Assembly: GCA_902628605.1 (NCBI GenBank)
Contig: CACONV010000004.1
Location: 1 to 54,707 of the forward strand
DNA from: an uncultured Bacteroidota bacterium
Lineage (GTDB): Bacteria > Bacteroidota > Bacteroidia > Flavobacteriales > Flavobacteriaceae
Length of the DNA: 54,707 nt
Direction of reading: 5' to 3'
In this document: in pieces, positions 22,301 to 29,025 of the stretch
How positions within the stretch are numbered: the stretch's first letter is position 1
Layout: the number at the start of each line of letters is the position of its first letter
Translations under genes and position numbers: made by a program
The notes under the pieces: model-generated
What the model saw: the letters and a program-made list of their open reading frames with translations, nothing else
Databases searched by the model: none
What the model was told of the DNA's origin: nothing

Positions 22301-25300
22301 ACTCCTAACTATTTGTACAGTACTTGGTGCTTGTAATCTTAACGCCTGGGCAAGACCCGTTGGACTTACAGTGACTGTAAAAGGAGTATTCTTTTGAATT
22401 GCCTCAAGAACTATTTCATTAGTTGAATCATTATAAATGGCTTCTATTCCTGTATTGGCATTTGCCAGAGTTGCAATTCTTAAACCTAACTGATCAATTG
22501 TTTCTAAACCAGGTTCAGTGGTATCTGAATACAGACTCGATACACCCCCAATAGTAACCGTTATTTGGTATGAAACCCCAGCAGTAGGGCCAGAAGGATT
22601 TTGGAGTATTTTAATAGAAGTCTCTTGATGGTTGTTATTTATAATATTTCCCGCTGCAAATGGAGACCAATCCCACTCAAGATTATTAAAGACTCTTGTT
22701 AAAGCGTCATTATCATAGCATGCGAAAAATTCTACGTCTGGAGTTGTTGGTGCTGGAAGATTGTCTTGACAAACTGTATTGTTATACCAAATCCCGGACC
22801 CTGGTGCACTTTCAAGTATTTCATAGCCAGCCGAATTTAGACCCATTCTAATAAAGTCCGGAGTTACAGGATCAGGTTCAACAACAATTGAATAAGATAA
22901 ACTTGTAGCTGTACAACTGCTTCCTCTTGTTACAACAGTAAAAGTAGTGTCACCTGTTACATTTCCAGAAATTGTAAATGTTGATGTTCCTCCAATTTCA
23001 TACCAATTATTGAGACCAGCAAATGGATTTGTAACAACTCCACCTGGAGCACTTATACTTAAACCTGGATCCAAATCTCTTACTTCAACACCTGTAGCAC
23101 CACCACCAAAAGAAAATGTTACTGGATCAATTGGATTACCAATACATTTTATTTGAGGGGAAGTGTCTCCACTTACCTGTGTTATAGTAGGAGGATCCAA
23201 AACCTCGATTGCAACAACTTCAGTGTAAACTTGACAACTACTCATAGAAGTATTCGGAAGTCTTCCTCCAGTATTTCCAGAAACCAAAATTCTCAAGTTC
23301 ATTTCAGGATTATCTTTCGGAATAACAACAGCAACTGTTGGAGATGGTAACCCAGTTGAAGCGGCAATATTATAATTACCAGGTAATATTGATTTAAGGG
23401 TTAAAATATTTGATGTAGAATTAAAAAATGCATTTACAACAGGATCTGTTGAACTTATGTAATTAGCTAAAACCTCTCCTACAGAATCTATTGTGTTAGT
23501 TGCAGTAGTTGTTATATCATATCTATTCCCGTTTACAACAACAGAATATAATTTACCACCTACAAAGCCACCTGTATCAATAAGTTCAATCATGGTTTGC
23601 TCAAGAGACTGTGGTTGTGGATCACCAACGTAAGTTATAATTCCTCTATAGTATGTAGCCGGATCTGTTGAGCTTGGTAGCCACGCATCTCCGAGATTAA
23701 AGGCAAGTGATGAAGATCTTTCACCATTTATATCTGTCCAATTTAATTGATCTACGGACCTTTGCCACTGGAAAGTAACAGAATTAGTTAAAGCTTCAGC
23801 CCCGTTAAGAAGTAAATCCGATGGTAAATCAGCCCCACCAACTATTTGACAAATTACTTGATCATCTAAAACAAATCCTTCATTCAATGAGGGTAATATT
23901 TCTATTCTTACAGGATCCGTAGTGTCCTCACAGAATTCAGTTGCACTATTACTAGCTCTAGCTACTCTCCTAAACCAAGTTGTTTGAGTTAGAGATGGAG
24001 GATCGTAGTCTACATTTGTAGCGGAGGTTATTTCTGTCCAAGCAGCACCATTTGTGGATTGTTCCCATTGATATGTTAACGTACCCATACTAGTGGATGC
24101 ATCGTCTGGGATTCCACCAGTTATTGAACTAACAATACTAGGTGGATCTACACCATAACAATATGCCATATTTAGGGAGGGGTCTAAAGCTCCTGCATTT
24201 AAATCAAAAACTTTTATCTCTATTATGGTACTTTCGGCTACACAAGTGCTCGCTGTTCCACTCCCCGCTGTAGTTACTCTCTGATAAAAAGTTGTTGTGT
24301 TTAAAGAAGATGGTGTATAACTCTGTCCAGTTGCTGTTGAAATCTCAGTAAAAACTACTCCATCTGAAGAAATTTGCCATTTATATGCTACTCCAGGACC
24401 TATTGTTCCACTAACAACATTAAGCTGAGGGGGTACTTCTCCTGAACAAATAGTTAATATTGTAGGTGTAATTGTTCCCCCAAGAACTTGAGGCAGAACA
24501 GTGATTGTAACTACATTACTATATTCTGTACATGAGGTTAAAGTTGCAATCGTACTTTTTGCACTTCTTCTAAACAGTGTAGTCTGAAATAAATTTCCAG
24601 GATTTAAAAGTGTAGATGTATTTGATGACGAAGGATAGGGTGTAAATGTTACACCGTTGTCTATAGAAGCCTCCCAAGCGTACTCAATTACCCCCGAACC
24701 ACTGGCTTCGGTTACATTAAAAATTGAAGCTGCTGGTTCACCAAAACATATTGTAGAACTGGTGGTGTTTATTAATCCGGGTGAGACAATATTTTCAGTC
24801 ATTAATATTGTAGCAGAGGCAGTACAACCAAGAGGGGTTGAGGCAATTACAACAACATTAGCTCCGTTAGGAATTAAAATCGAAGGAGTTAGATTTGCAG
24901 GTTGAAAAATATTTGTCGAACTACTTTGATATGTGATTCCTCCAATTGAAAAAGTATAAGTGGCTATAGCGGAAGTAGAGCTTGCTGTAAATGTAATAGA
25001 ATCTCCTTCACAAAAAACAGAATTAGTCGAAGTTAATGAATAAGCATCGGAAGTTAAACTTATTGTAGGGTCTAAACTAGTATTTATTAAAATTTCCGGA
25101 GAAAAAGACGAGCACCCACCTCCAGTAGCAGTATTAGTTGTCCATGACTTAACCTTAATTCTAGAACCATCAATCAGTGTACTGGTAGATAATAAACTCG
25201 AATCCGACCTAGTCCCAATAGGATTATCATCAATGTAAAATTGAAAAGAAAGACCTCCTCCAGTTGCATTGAAAGTAACCAACTGTCCTGAACAAATAGA

Positions 25301-28300
25301 AATTGTATTGGGAGCAGCGACTGCACCTACCTGTAATCCAGTTAGCGGTGGATCTTCAATTGCTACTTGAATTATATTACTAAACTCTACACATGGCTTA
25401 CCTCCAAAAGTACTTATTGCTGAACGTCTATAAAATGTAGTTGTATTTAATGCCGATGTTTCTGTATAAACGCGGGTGGTAGCTGAAACAGGTACATTAA
25501 TAAAATCTGTTCCAAATGTTCTGGACTGCCACTGATAGCTGATTGTTCCTATCCCTGTAGCCGAAGCAACATTGGTAAACGCTGGTGGAGTCTCCCCTGC
25601 ACATATCGTTGCAGAGACCTGTCCAATATTACCCGATGAGGTAATCTCATTTAAAAACATATCCAAAGTCTGGGTTGCTGTACACCCTGCCGCCGTCTCC
25701 ACACGAACAGATACAGAAGTAGTAGAGGATAATAACGGAGCAGGTGTAAAGGTATTGGTGGTTGTCACTGACTGCGGTATGCCTCCAACTAAGAAAGTGT
25801 AAGTCGTTATTGCAGAGGTAGAGGTCACATTAAATGTAATAGCCTCGCCTTCACAAAATGTAGACGATGAGGCTGAAGAAGCAAATGCAGTCGATGTTAA
25901 ACTTATTACTGGATTATCTACAATTTGAACAACAATCTCATCTGAAAAAGATGAACATCCTATTGCATCAAATGATTCTACTTTTATTCTGTTCCCTGTG
26001 ATAAGTGTACTTGTTGATAATGTACTCGATCCTGATTTTACACCAAGTGGGTTGTCATCTAAGTAGAATAAAAACTCCGCTGCACCACCACCAGCTGCAT
26101 TAAAAGTAACATCCTCCCCTGCACAAAGTGTGATGGTTGCTGGTGCACTAATTGCTGTTCCTTGGACTTGTAAAGTTGTTATTGGTGGAGTACCTACTTT
26201 AACTTCAATAACATTACTAAACTCTACACATGGCTTACCTCCAAAAGTACTTATTGCTGAACGTCTATAAAATGTAGTTGTATTTAATGCCGATGTTGGT
26301 GTATAAACGCGGGTGGTAGCTGAAACAGGTACATTAATAAAATCTGTTCCAAATGTTCTGGACTGCCACTGATAGCTGATTGTTCCTATCCCTGTAGCCG
26401 AAGCAACATTGGTAAACGCTGGTGGAGTCTCCCCTGCACATATCGTTGCAGAGACCTGTCCAATATTACCCGATGAGGTAATCTCATTTAAAAACATATC
26501 CAAAGTCTGGGTTGCTGTACACCCTGCCGCCGTCTCCACACGAACAGATACAGAAGTAGTAGAGGATAATAACGGAGCAGGTGTAAAGGTATTGGTGGTT
26601 GTCACTGACTGCGGTATGCCTCCAACTAAGAAAGTGTAAGTCGTTATAGCAGAGGTAGAGTTCACATTAAATGTAATAGCCTCGCCTTCACAAAATGTAG
26701 ACGATGAGGCTGAAGAAGCAAATGCAGTCGATGTTAAACTAATTACTGGATTTTCCCCTACACTCATCGTTATACCAGGTGAAAAAGATGAGCAACCTCC
26801 ACCAGCAGCGGTATTGGTTGTGAAAGACTCCACTGTTACAACTTGACCATCTATGAGTGTATCCGTAGCAAAGTTACTATTGTCAGAGCGTGCACCCACT
26901 GGATTGCCACCAATATAAAATCTCCATGATTGTCCTGCTGTAGCAGTGAAAGTAACTGTTTCACTATCGCATATAGCTACTGTGCCTGGTGCAGTTACAC
27001 CTCCTACTTGTAAACCAGAAATCGGAGCCTCATTAACCGTTATTTGAATTATATTACTAAACTCTTCGCATGTCTTACCTCCAAAGGTACTTTCAGCAAC
27101 ACGTCTATAAAACGTTGTGGTAGTAAGCCCTGATGTTGGTGTATATACGGCTGATGTAATTAAAGGAGAAGTATTAATAAAATTAGCACCTGAAGTACGT
27201 GTTTGCCAACGGTAAGCTATTGTACCTATAGTAGCTGTTGCGGCTGCGTCATTTGTAAATGCCGGAGGAATTTCGTTTGGACAAAGTGTTGTGGAAACCT
27301 GACCAATTGTACCCTTAACATCTATGTCATTGTAAAATAAATCCAGTGTATCTGTAGCTATACACCCTGCTGCTGTCTCTGCTCTAACTGCAACAGAAAC
27401 CGTAGAAGAAAATGCCGCGGGAGAAAAACTATTGGATGTCCCTATTTGTTGTGGAGCTCCTCCAACTAAAAAAGTATAAGTAGATATCCCAGAGGTAGAG
27501 GTTGCAGTAAACGTTATAGCTTCTCCATCACAAAATGTAGACGATGAGGCTGAAGAAGCAAATGCAGTCGATGTTAAACTAATTACTGGATTTTCCCCTA
27601 CACTCATCGTTATACCAGGTGAAAAAGATGAGCAACCTCCACCAGCAGCGGTATTGGTTGTGAAAGACTCCACTGTTACAACTTGACCATCTATGAGTGT
27701 ATCCGTAGCAAAGTTACTATTGTCAGAGCGTGCACCCACTGGATTGCCACCAATATAAAATCTCCATGATTGTCCTGCTGTAGCAGTGAAAGTAACTGTT
27801 TCACTATCGCATATAGCTACTGTGCCTGGTGCAGTTACACCTCCTACTTGTAAACCAGAAATCGGAGCCTCATTAACCGTTATTTGAATTATATTACTAA
27901 ACTCTTCGCAAACTTTGTTTTGAGGCGAAGTACTAATCGCTACTCTTCTATAAAAAGTTGTGGTAGTAAGCCCTGATGTTGGTGTATATACAGCTGTAGT
28001 TATTGATGGGACTAAATCTGCAAAGGGATCTCCTAGTCTCCTCGCTTGCCACCTGTATGTTATTGTACTAGCTCCAGAAGCTGAAACTACGTTAGTAAAA
28101 GGAGGAGGTGTCTCGTTCGCGCAAACTGTGGTTGATACTTGCCCTATTGTACCTTTGACTGTAACATCATTATAGAACATAAAAAGGGTGTTACTAGTAG
28201 AACAACTATCCGCTGTCAATCCAAGTACGGATACGGAGACTGAAGAAGATAAAACAGGAGCTGGAGTAAAAATGTTAGTTGTTGATGTTTGAACTGAAAC

Positions 28301-28933
28301 TCCTCCCAAATAAAAAGTATAGGTAACTATATCTGAGGTTGAAGTAGCAGTAAATGTAATAGACTCTCCCTCACAAAAATCTGTATTGCTAAGAGCTGTA
28401 GAACTCAAATCAATTTGGGAAGGTTGCGCTAGATTAACAATTTGAAAAGTTATACTATTGTTCGTTGATGAGGTGTCTATTACCCCGACGGGTTGAGCAA
28501 GAATAACTATTGTTGTAGTTCCTGCGTTTGAAAATGATAAATCTGTTGGCCACCTAAATGTAGCATATCCTCCATTTTTTTGGATGGTATTGGCTGCTGC
28601 TGGTGTTCCGGGAGAGGAAAAATGTGAGCTGTTAAATGTAGCTGTAGCATTTCCTGTATTGGCTCCACCAAATGTTAAAGTAACATTTAAATTGTTAGCT
28701 GCTAAATCTAAAGTATTAGTTGTACTTAAATTGTAAACTCGGAATTCTAAATCAACAAGCTCATTATAACAATATCTGATATCAGAACCTTCTGCAGGCA
28801 CTGTTACATATCCTCTGTTGTTTAAATTGAGATCTAAAGTTGTTTGAGAAAAAATATTTTGGGTAAAGAATAAAAAAGTAAGAAAAAATAAATTCTTCAA
28901 AATATATCGATATGTAGATTTGGAATTAAACAA
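13346..28933 (-). CDS. Giant repetitive secreted protein with T9SS type B sorting domain (SprB-like)
   Basis: A 5195-residue protein, above 500 kDa. A signal peptide covers about 1-29 (NLFFLTFLFFTQNIFSQ). About 165-1570 holds five roughly 280-residue units, each opening with a FCEGExITF motif and containing Ig-like modules with YRWQ, TTTFYRR and CSSFSP motifs. About 1600-3740 is mainly PKD-like modules (GGGAxGV, LPxG, ISGxPS), interrupted by five VTVNGxxY-type inserts. About 3743-4995 has SprB-like repeats (VECYNDNTGSI, LNCNGGSDGAF, ASGGVAPYTYTI). A PKD domain (WIFGDNT, YGISGTY) lies at about 5005-5100. The C-terminal 95 residues (VPNVFTPNKD, VYDFRGN, WDGNF) form the gliding-motility-associated type B sorting domain. 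The protein should be exported by T9SS and displayed outside, as a gliding or attachment adhesin. The start is TTG; a second in-frame TTG at 28900 would also leave a good signal peptide. Gene and PorP partner form one unit. Confidence 0.9.
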   Translation of the reverse strand: MFNSKSTYRYILKNLFFLTFLFFTQNIFSQTTLDLNLNNRGYVTVPAEGSDIRYCYNELVDLEFRVYNLSTTNTLDLAANNLNVTLTFGGANTGNATATFNSSHFSSPGTPAAANTIQKNGGYATFRWPTDLSFSNAGTTTIVILAQPVGVIDTSSTNNSITFQIVNLAQPSQIDLSSTALSNTDFCEGESITFTATSTSDIVTYTFYLGGVSVQTSTTNIFTPAPVLSSSVSVSVLGLTADSCSTSNTLFMFYNDVTVKGTIGQVSTTVCANETPPPFTNVVSASGASTITYRWQARRLGDPFADLVPSITTAVYTPTSGLTTTTFYRRVAISTSPQNKVCEEFSNIIQITVNEAPISGLQVGGVTAPGTVAICDSETVTFTATAGQSWRFYIGGNPVGARSDNSNFATDTLIDGQVVTVESFTTNTAAGGGCSSFSPGITMSVGENPVISLTSTAFASSASSSTFCDGEAITFTATSTSGISTYTFLVGGAPQQIGTSNSFSPAAFSSTVSVAVRAETAAGCIATDTLDLFYNDIDVKGTIGQVSTTLCPNEIPPAFTNDAAATATIGTIAYRWQTRTSGANFINTSPLITSAVYTPTSGLTTTTFYRRVAESTFGGKTCEEFSNIIQITVNEAPISGLQVGGVTAPGTVAICDSETVTFTATAGQSWRFYIGGNPVGARSDNSNFATDTLIDGQVVTVESFTTNTAAGGGCSSFSPGITMSVGENPVISLTSTAFASSASSSTFCEGEAITFNVNSTSAITTYTFLVGGIPQSVTTTNTFTPAPLLSSTTSVSVRVETAAGCTATQTLDMFLNEITSSGNIGQVSATICAGETPPAFTNVASATGIGTISYQWQSRTFGTDFINVPVSATTRVYTPTSALNTTTFYRRSAISTFGGKPCVEFSNVIEVKVGTPPITTLQVQGTAISAPATITLCAGEDVTFNAAGGGAAEFLFYLDDNPLGVKSGSSTLSTSTLITGNRIKVESFDAIGCSSFSDEIVVQIVDNPVISLTSTAFASSASSSTFCEGEAITFNVTSTSAITTYTFLVGGIPQSVTTTNTFTPAPLLSSTTSVSVRVETAAGCTATQTLDMFLNEITSSGNIGQVSATICAGETPPAFTNVASATGIGTISYQWQSRTFGTDFINVPVSATTRVYTETSALNTTTFYRRSAISTFGGKPCVEFSNIIQVAIEDPPLTGLQVGAVAAPNTISICSGQLVTFNATGGGLSFQFYIDDNPIGTRSDSSLLSTSTLIDGSRIKVKSWTTNTATGGGCSSFSPEILINTSLDPTISLTSDAYSLTSTNSVFCEGDSITFTASSTSAIATYTFSIGGITYQSSSTNIFQPANLTPSILIPNGANVVVIASTPLGCTASATILMTENIVSPGLINTTSSTICFGEPAASIFNVTEASGSGVIEYAWEASIDNGVTFTPYPSSSNTSTLLNPGNLFQTTLFRRSAKSTIATLTSCTEYSNVVTITVLPQVLGGTITPTILTICSGEVPPQLNVVSGTIGPGVAYKWQISSDGVVFTEISTATGQSYTPSSLNTTTFYQRVTTAGSGTASTCVAESTIIEIKVFDLNAGALDPSLNMAYCYGVDPPSIVSSITGGIPDDASTSMGTLTYQWEQSTNGAAWTEITSATNVDYDPPSLTQTTWFRRVARASNSATEFCEDTTDPVRIEILPSLNEGFVLDDQVICQIVGGADLPSDLLLNGAEALTNSVTFQWQRSVDQLNWTDINGERSSSLAFNLGDAWLPSSTDPATYYRGIITYVGDPQPQSLEQTMIELIDTGGFVGGKLYSVVVNGNRYDITTTATNTIDSVGEVLANYISSTDPVVNAFFNSTSNILTLKSILPGNYNIAASTGLPSPTVAVVIPKDNPEMNLRILVSGNTGGRLPNTSMSSCQVYTEVVAIEVLDPPTITQVSGDTSPQIKCIGNPIDPVTFSFGGGATGVEVRDLDPGLSISAPGGVVTNPFAGLNNWYEIGGTSTFTISGNVTGDTTFTVVTRGSSCTATSLSYSIVVEPDPVTPDFIRMGLNSAGYEILESAPGSGIWYNNTVCQDNLPAPTTPDVEFFACYDNDALTRVFNNLEWDWSPFAAGNIINNNHQETSIKILQNPSGPTAGVSYQITVTIGGVSSLYSDTTEPGLETIDQLGLRIATLANANTGIEAIYNDSTNEIVLEAIQKNTPFTVTVSPTGLAQALRLQAPSTVQIVRSATMDWTPSFSGTATIRVRSIGCDDQRSGWHEVEVSVIPQAITTPTLAPLLSPVAPNFQICGGTFTGDLPECQIQATDEPVQFFTASDNGDLPNDFGSLEWRIDDVFPGAGSSVSSPGIIDPNRGIITWNVGWYGSFDLEVRPVTCEFGADENDWVTRTIVIGPTDGPITSVTPVGALPECPIPDAGFSTTLITGGEPVRWFVNSPVGLTTDTNYLASTTFYELAPTNSSSNTVELNFRPGFSGNIVISAEPVPCPGDRVNYVINVPDAPQINLTSGFNSNNITVCNGAAINTITYDITGAADLVLANNLPSGVLPMLDITSQVTTITLVTVSPTIIGRTYTLIIDNKRYEFDTDAVVANAADHIGAGLALKLNNETNDFEATYAGGNLVLTPGPTGTPGNSFIIGTEAPVNSSVNIAAPVTQPLSKTFSIYGTPSIVGTGVFTYTVETQPPSAGCPTAVSTGTITVEESASITVIDDPTGSSYCDGEDFNGANALIFEFSNAAGLQINGGTPLPGGLSFGLQPGFFNRYAITGTLNSPTFDETTVGVLIQTFGGQCTEASQMVSFTIVPTPEATLTSSASLGTDRTVCTSDTMIPIRLEIANPAFTLTEAVTSTFPAGVKGTSYAQKQMTRLLVRQNGPSANTNLGDTFTVTINGTPYTAATGSADMATGTADINEVHAEFSTFLSQQLSPTFTVSSTVAPFIEIEAVNAGVGFTLSATSSSSLGFDTPVRVTAPAYYEIAGIPSAVVTSSTDYVYLLISAGAGGCTGSAVVSGTITVNPSTSASYFSGAGQNPTFCDTGVSSSSIFRTTGSPIAVSVVTPTTPNWITASLDNATGDVTINFNPPTLGVTVTTSYNYEFNLLGNNFGCTTTPSPISGTVSISPTDKITLLTGNDSQIVCVNNTPTPTFAFTTIEYELGGGANAVGTITYSQDGAPAVSGLPPGFGYSLTASNTVRIQGAADPAAANLASSTTRYEYRIETSPGACDTAIATGTIEVRTAPTLALVSSPTTNSQIICDDTDLETIIYEFGGGAKGVNFTWTGSNTLFGKGVTAIASGTNQFRISGKPSVNVTETTIYNYQIETVGSDCTPEIVLTGSLQINPTDSITLISAANTASQSVCYNDTDNASNTIALPIEDVIYEIGGGAIGESLTVTYSANGGPSINNLPTGLGISITGTQVLISGSIVASTTFSTPTVQYKYQIVTGGSCVSSTITGNFTVHSPPILVLTSAATTTNQVGVFALCTNLESIADITYEFYGGATDVVLEWTGGTLTGVNGAVNPGTNQFVISGDPSVNITSTTNYPFEVKTSGSACAPEVVLTGTIQVKPIETITLASDPSTESQTICAGSGTNTLEPIIYNFGQGANSAVVSFTPALPGVGITSMSSTQVIIGGIASAAAQASTTILTYNYEISTTGCGPATDSGVITVLPTPVMQLYAGNPNQPSVCNNDPIAEVDYIFNTQSNATYSISWDVTPTGITPILVSAAGGTNNVIRIQGTPSVNVSVTTTYNYRLTLSGTCDPDVVETGSIQVDPGPDIDEDYIQNFLVKDVECYNDNTGSIVLGDTSSPDFLNAIKNIKLGTVQISEINFGGGALTHTDILRVTINGTEYIGRGGEVLLGVPQIYTQAQVINNFMTVINNDPTQTDLTVSQTGFGLRLVGEVEGVSFTFSANTSDTNAITNTVTTTQVAEAYTPVVTWYYPDSTIVPANNIYNLYSGSYALNVTVGGCTTSATFFVDQPDELSFEVDFCGGVTGAISVQASGGVAPYTYTIEFDGTRLPGASGIKVSNGQVNFTGLTPGRLYVVEVSDSSSCTYGLTRAVRIPTALDYDPAIVEITDSYCVTGTIGNGSIVTTPLDGAGNQLNAFSGGSGVYTYRWVRSDTGSTVIYGVGANLYNIAPGDYYVTVTDAILGCEYPPQLIVLGGFNPVRLNGVETANFVNLRGANPATSTATADYEFTLNCNGGSDGAFDLFATGGSGNLDITSLSPAGLVPAGTGAAVSLSNVAAGDYIFQVTDLSPPLDPGGNPQAACIDIITVRVVEPDPLSLTLIDSYNPLCPDDLAIGGRLEFGVSGGNALALPYTINLNGGVLSASSGATSRVIFSNINISNPLQRSITSAEIVDNFGCSQQVTFTYEFPEVYTYTVDVDSKDIDCSANTSGEVTFTVNPSDVAGDLSSGNPAQLYIKANGRPYEYYQTLNGNGPITITNITQADTYQYIISVNNTTTCEIANGNFTIEEKNNEQLVLDLEVTQPGCGNSESQISLTITNAIPPLEIKWYENQNITTSAVYSSTASGTTVQTATSTTESWVEITAQRGNAVVNGLPTGIYRAIATDGRVSSCDGNEFITRNVVIAESTLSVSNFRTIENIPEVSAGTCKNYPEPSGTIDWLSTSGGYTNDIFFSISSSVRRTTAYNGFNISLIGPDGSNVDLTGNSNLFGLPTQPSLERPGYTYRFRNLPSGEYTLTITENVTGTLVPCQEIFYFTVEEFLPIQYDGETVFETDICTGAVDGGITASAIGGVPYIVDGVPTYEFEWTYTPTDPSASTQVFYGANVDPAYPGTYCLRIIDQNSHSYCSCDAAEANKVTIEVEDVVEPITTEGILADPNNPGNFLKALPPDCTGGGLNGKIGIQVAGGQLPRSIKWYIEDPRFLNDPVYPGYRPLSEYDNRTSLDDLLPGNYRVIISSQSLTGCANTTDYTYYEEIIQVSPNRELYIMNGPFVDEDLCVGQQGRLTIDIFDNNEGNLSFYYNNILIPSSDVVRLSDRSWSVAVVNAIETAEFRIVNEEGCWITTEVNRGIGEPNFEYTSPNYEASSVILAREEVTFKNTSTDPYVKSEWIFGDNTAPEMVPTLIDSVITVRHTYGISGTYFATLRIYNDIECSEEITIPISVGKGYNIMVPNVFTPNKDLVNDYFRPLFSGFSNMTFTVYDFRGNVIYNEYKEEADINNIKGFSIDGWDGNFAPFSPYYIYTAKGLLLDGETEVEKSGTFILIK
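25376..25915. repeat. 540-base direct repeat, copy 1 (partner 26213-26752)
   Basis: Within the giant gene this block matches 26213-26752 at an offset of exactly 837 bases (279 codons). I found only five differing bases, two of them in the one visible Glu/Pro codon change (25461-25462). It encodes about residues 1007-1186. Confidence 0.9.
26213..26752. repeat. 540-base direct repeat, copy 2 (partner 25376-25915)
   Basis: Second copy of the 837-base-offset duplication, encoding about residues 728-907. Its last 65 bases also form the start of the separate 383-base perfect repeat, so the two duplications overlap. Confidence 0.9.
26688..27070. repeat. 383-base perfect direct repeat, copy 1 (partner 27528-27910)
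   Basis: Compared line by line with 27528-27910 and identical throughout, offset 840 bases (280 codons). It encodes about residues 622-749, from the ISGLQVGGV module to the start of the next FC(E/D)GE module. Confidence 0.93.
27528..27910. repeat. 383-base perfect direct repeat, copy 2 (partner 26688-27070)
   Basis: Identical to 26688-27070 and encoding about residues 342-469. The flanking stretch 27071-27527 is clearly diverged from the matching position in the neighbouring unit, so the identity is confined to this block. Confidence 0.93.
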
Positions 28934-29025
28934 ACTAGAACAATAGATATCTTTTCTTAAACGATAAATTTAAGCATTTATTATCAAATAATCATTGAAA
29001 TTACTTAATCCTTAGGGTCTAAAAA

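Noticed and set aside
25572..26639. Two identical 76-codon plus-strand frames at 25572-25802 and 26409-26639
   Set aside because: They are antisense shadows of the duplicated block in the giant gene; their identity comes from that DNA repeat, and neither shows independent protein features.
25376..27910. Possible CRISPR-like or mobile-element repeats
   Set aside because: The direct repeats are 383 and 540 bases long, stay in frame inside one coding sequence with a period of 279-280 codons, and have no terminal inverted repeats or transposase.
28934..29025. Promoter of the giant gene
   Set aside because: A TAAATTTA-like box is present on the minus strand, but spacing to any TTG is wrong and such A/T strings are common here, so I did not call it.
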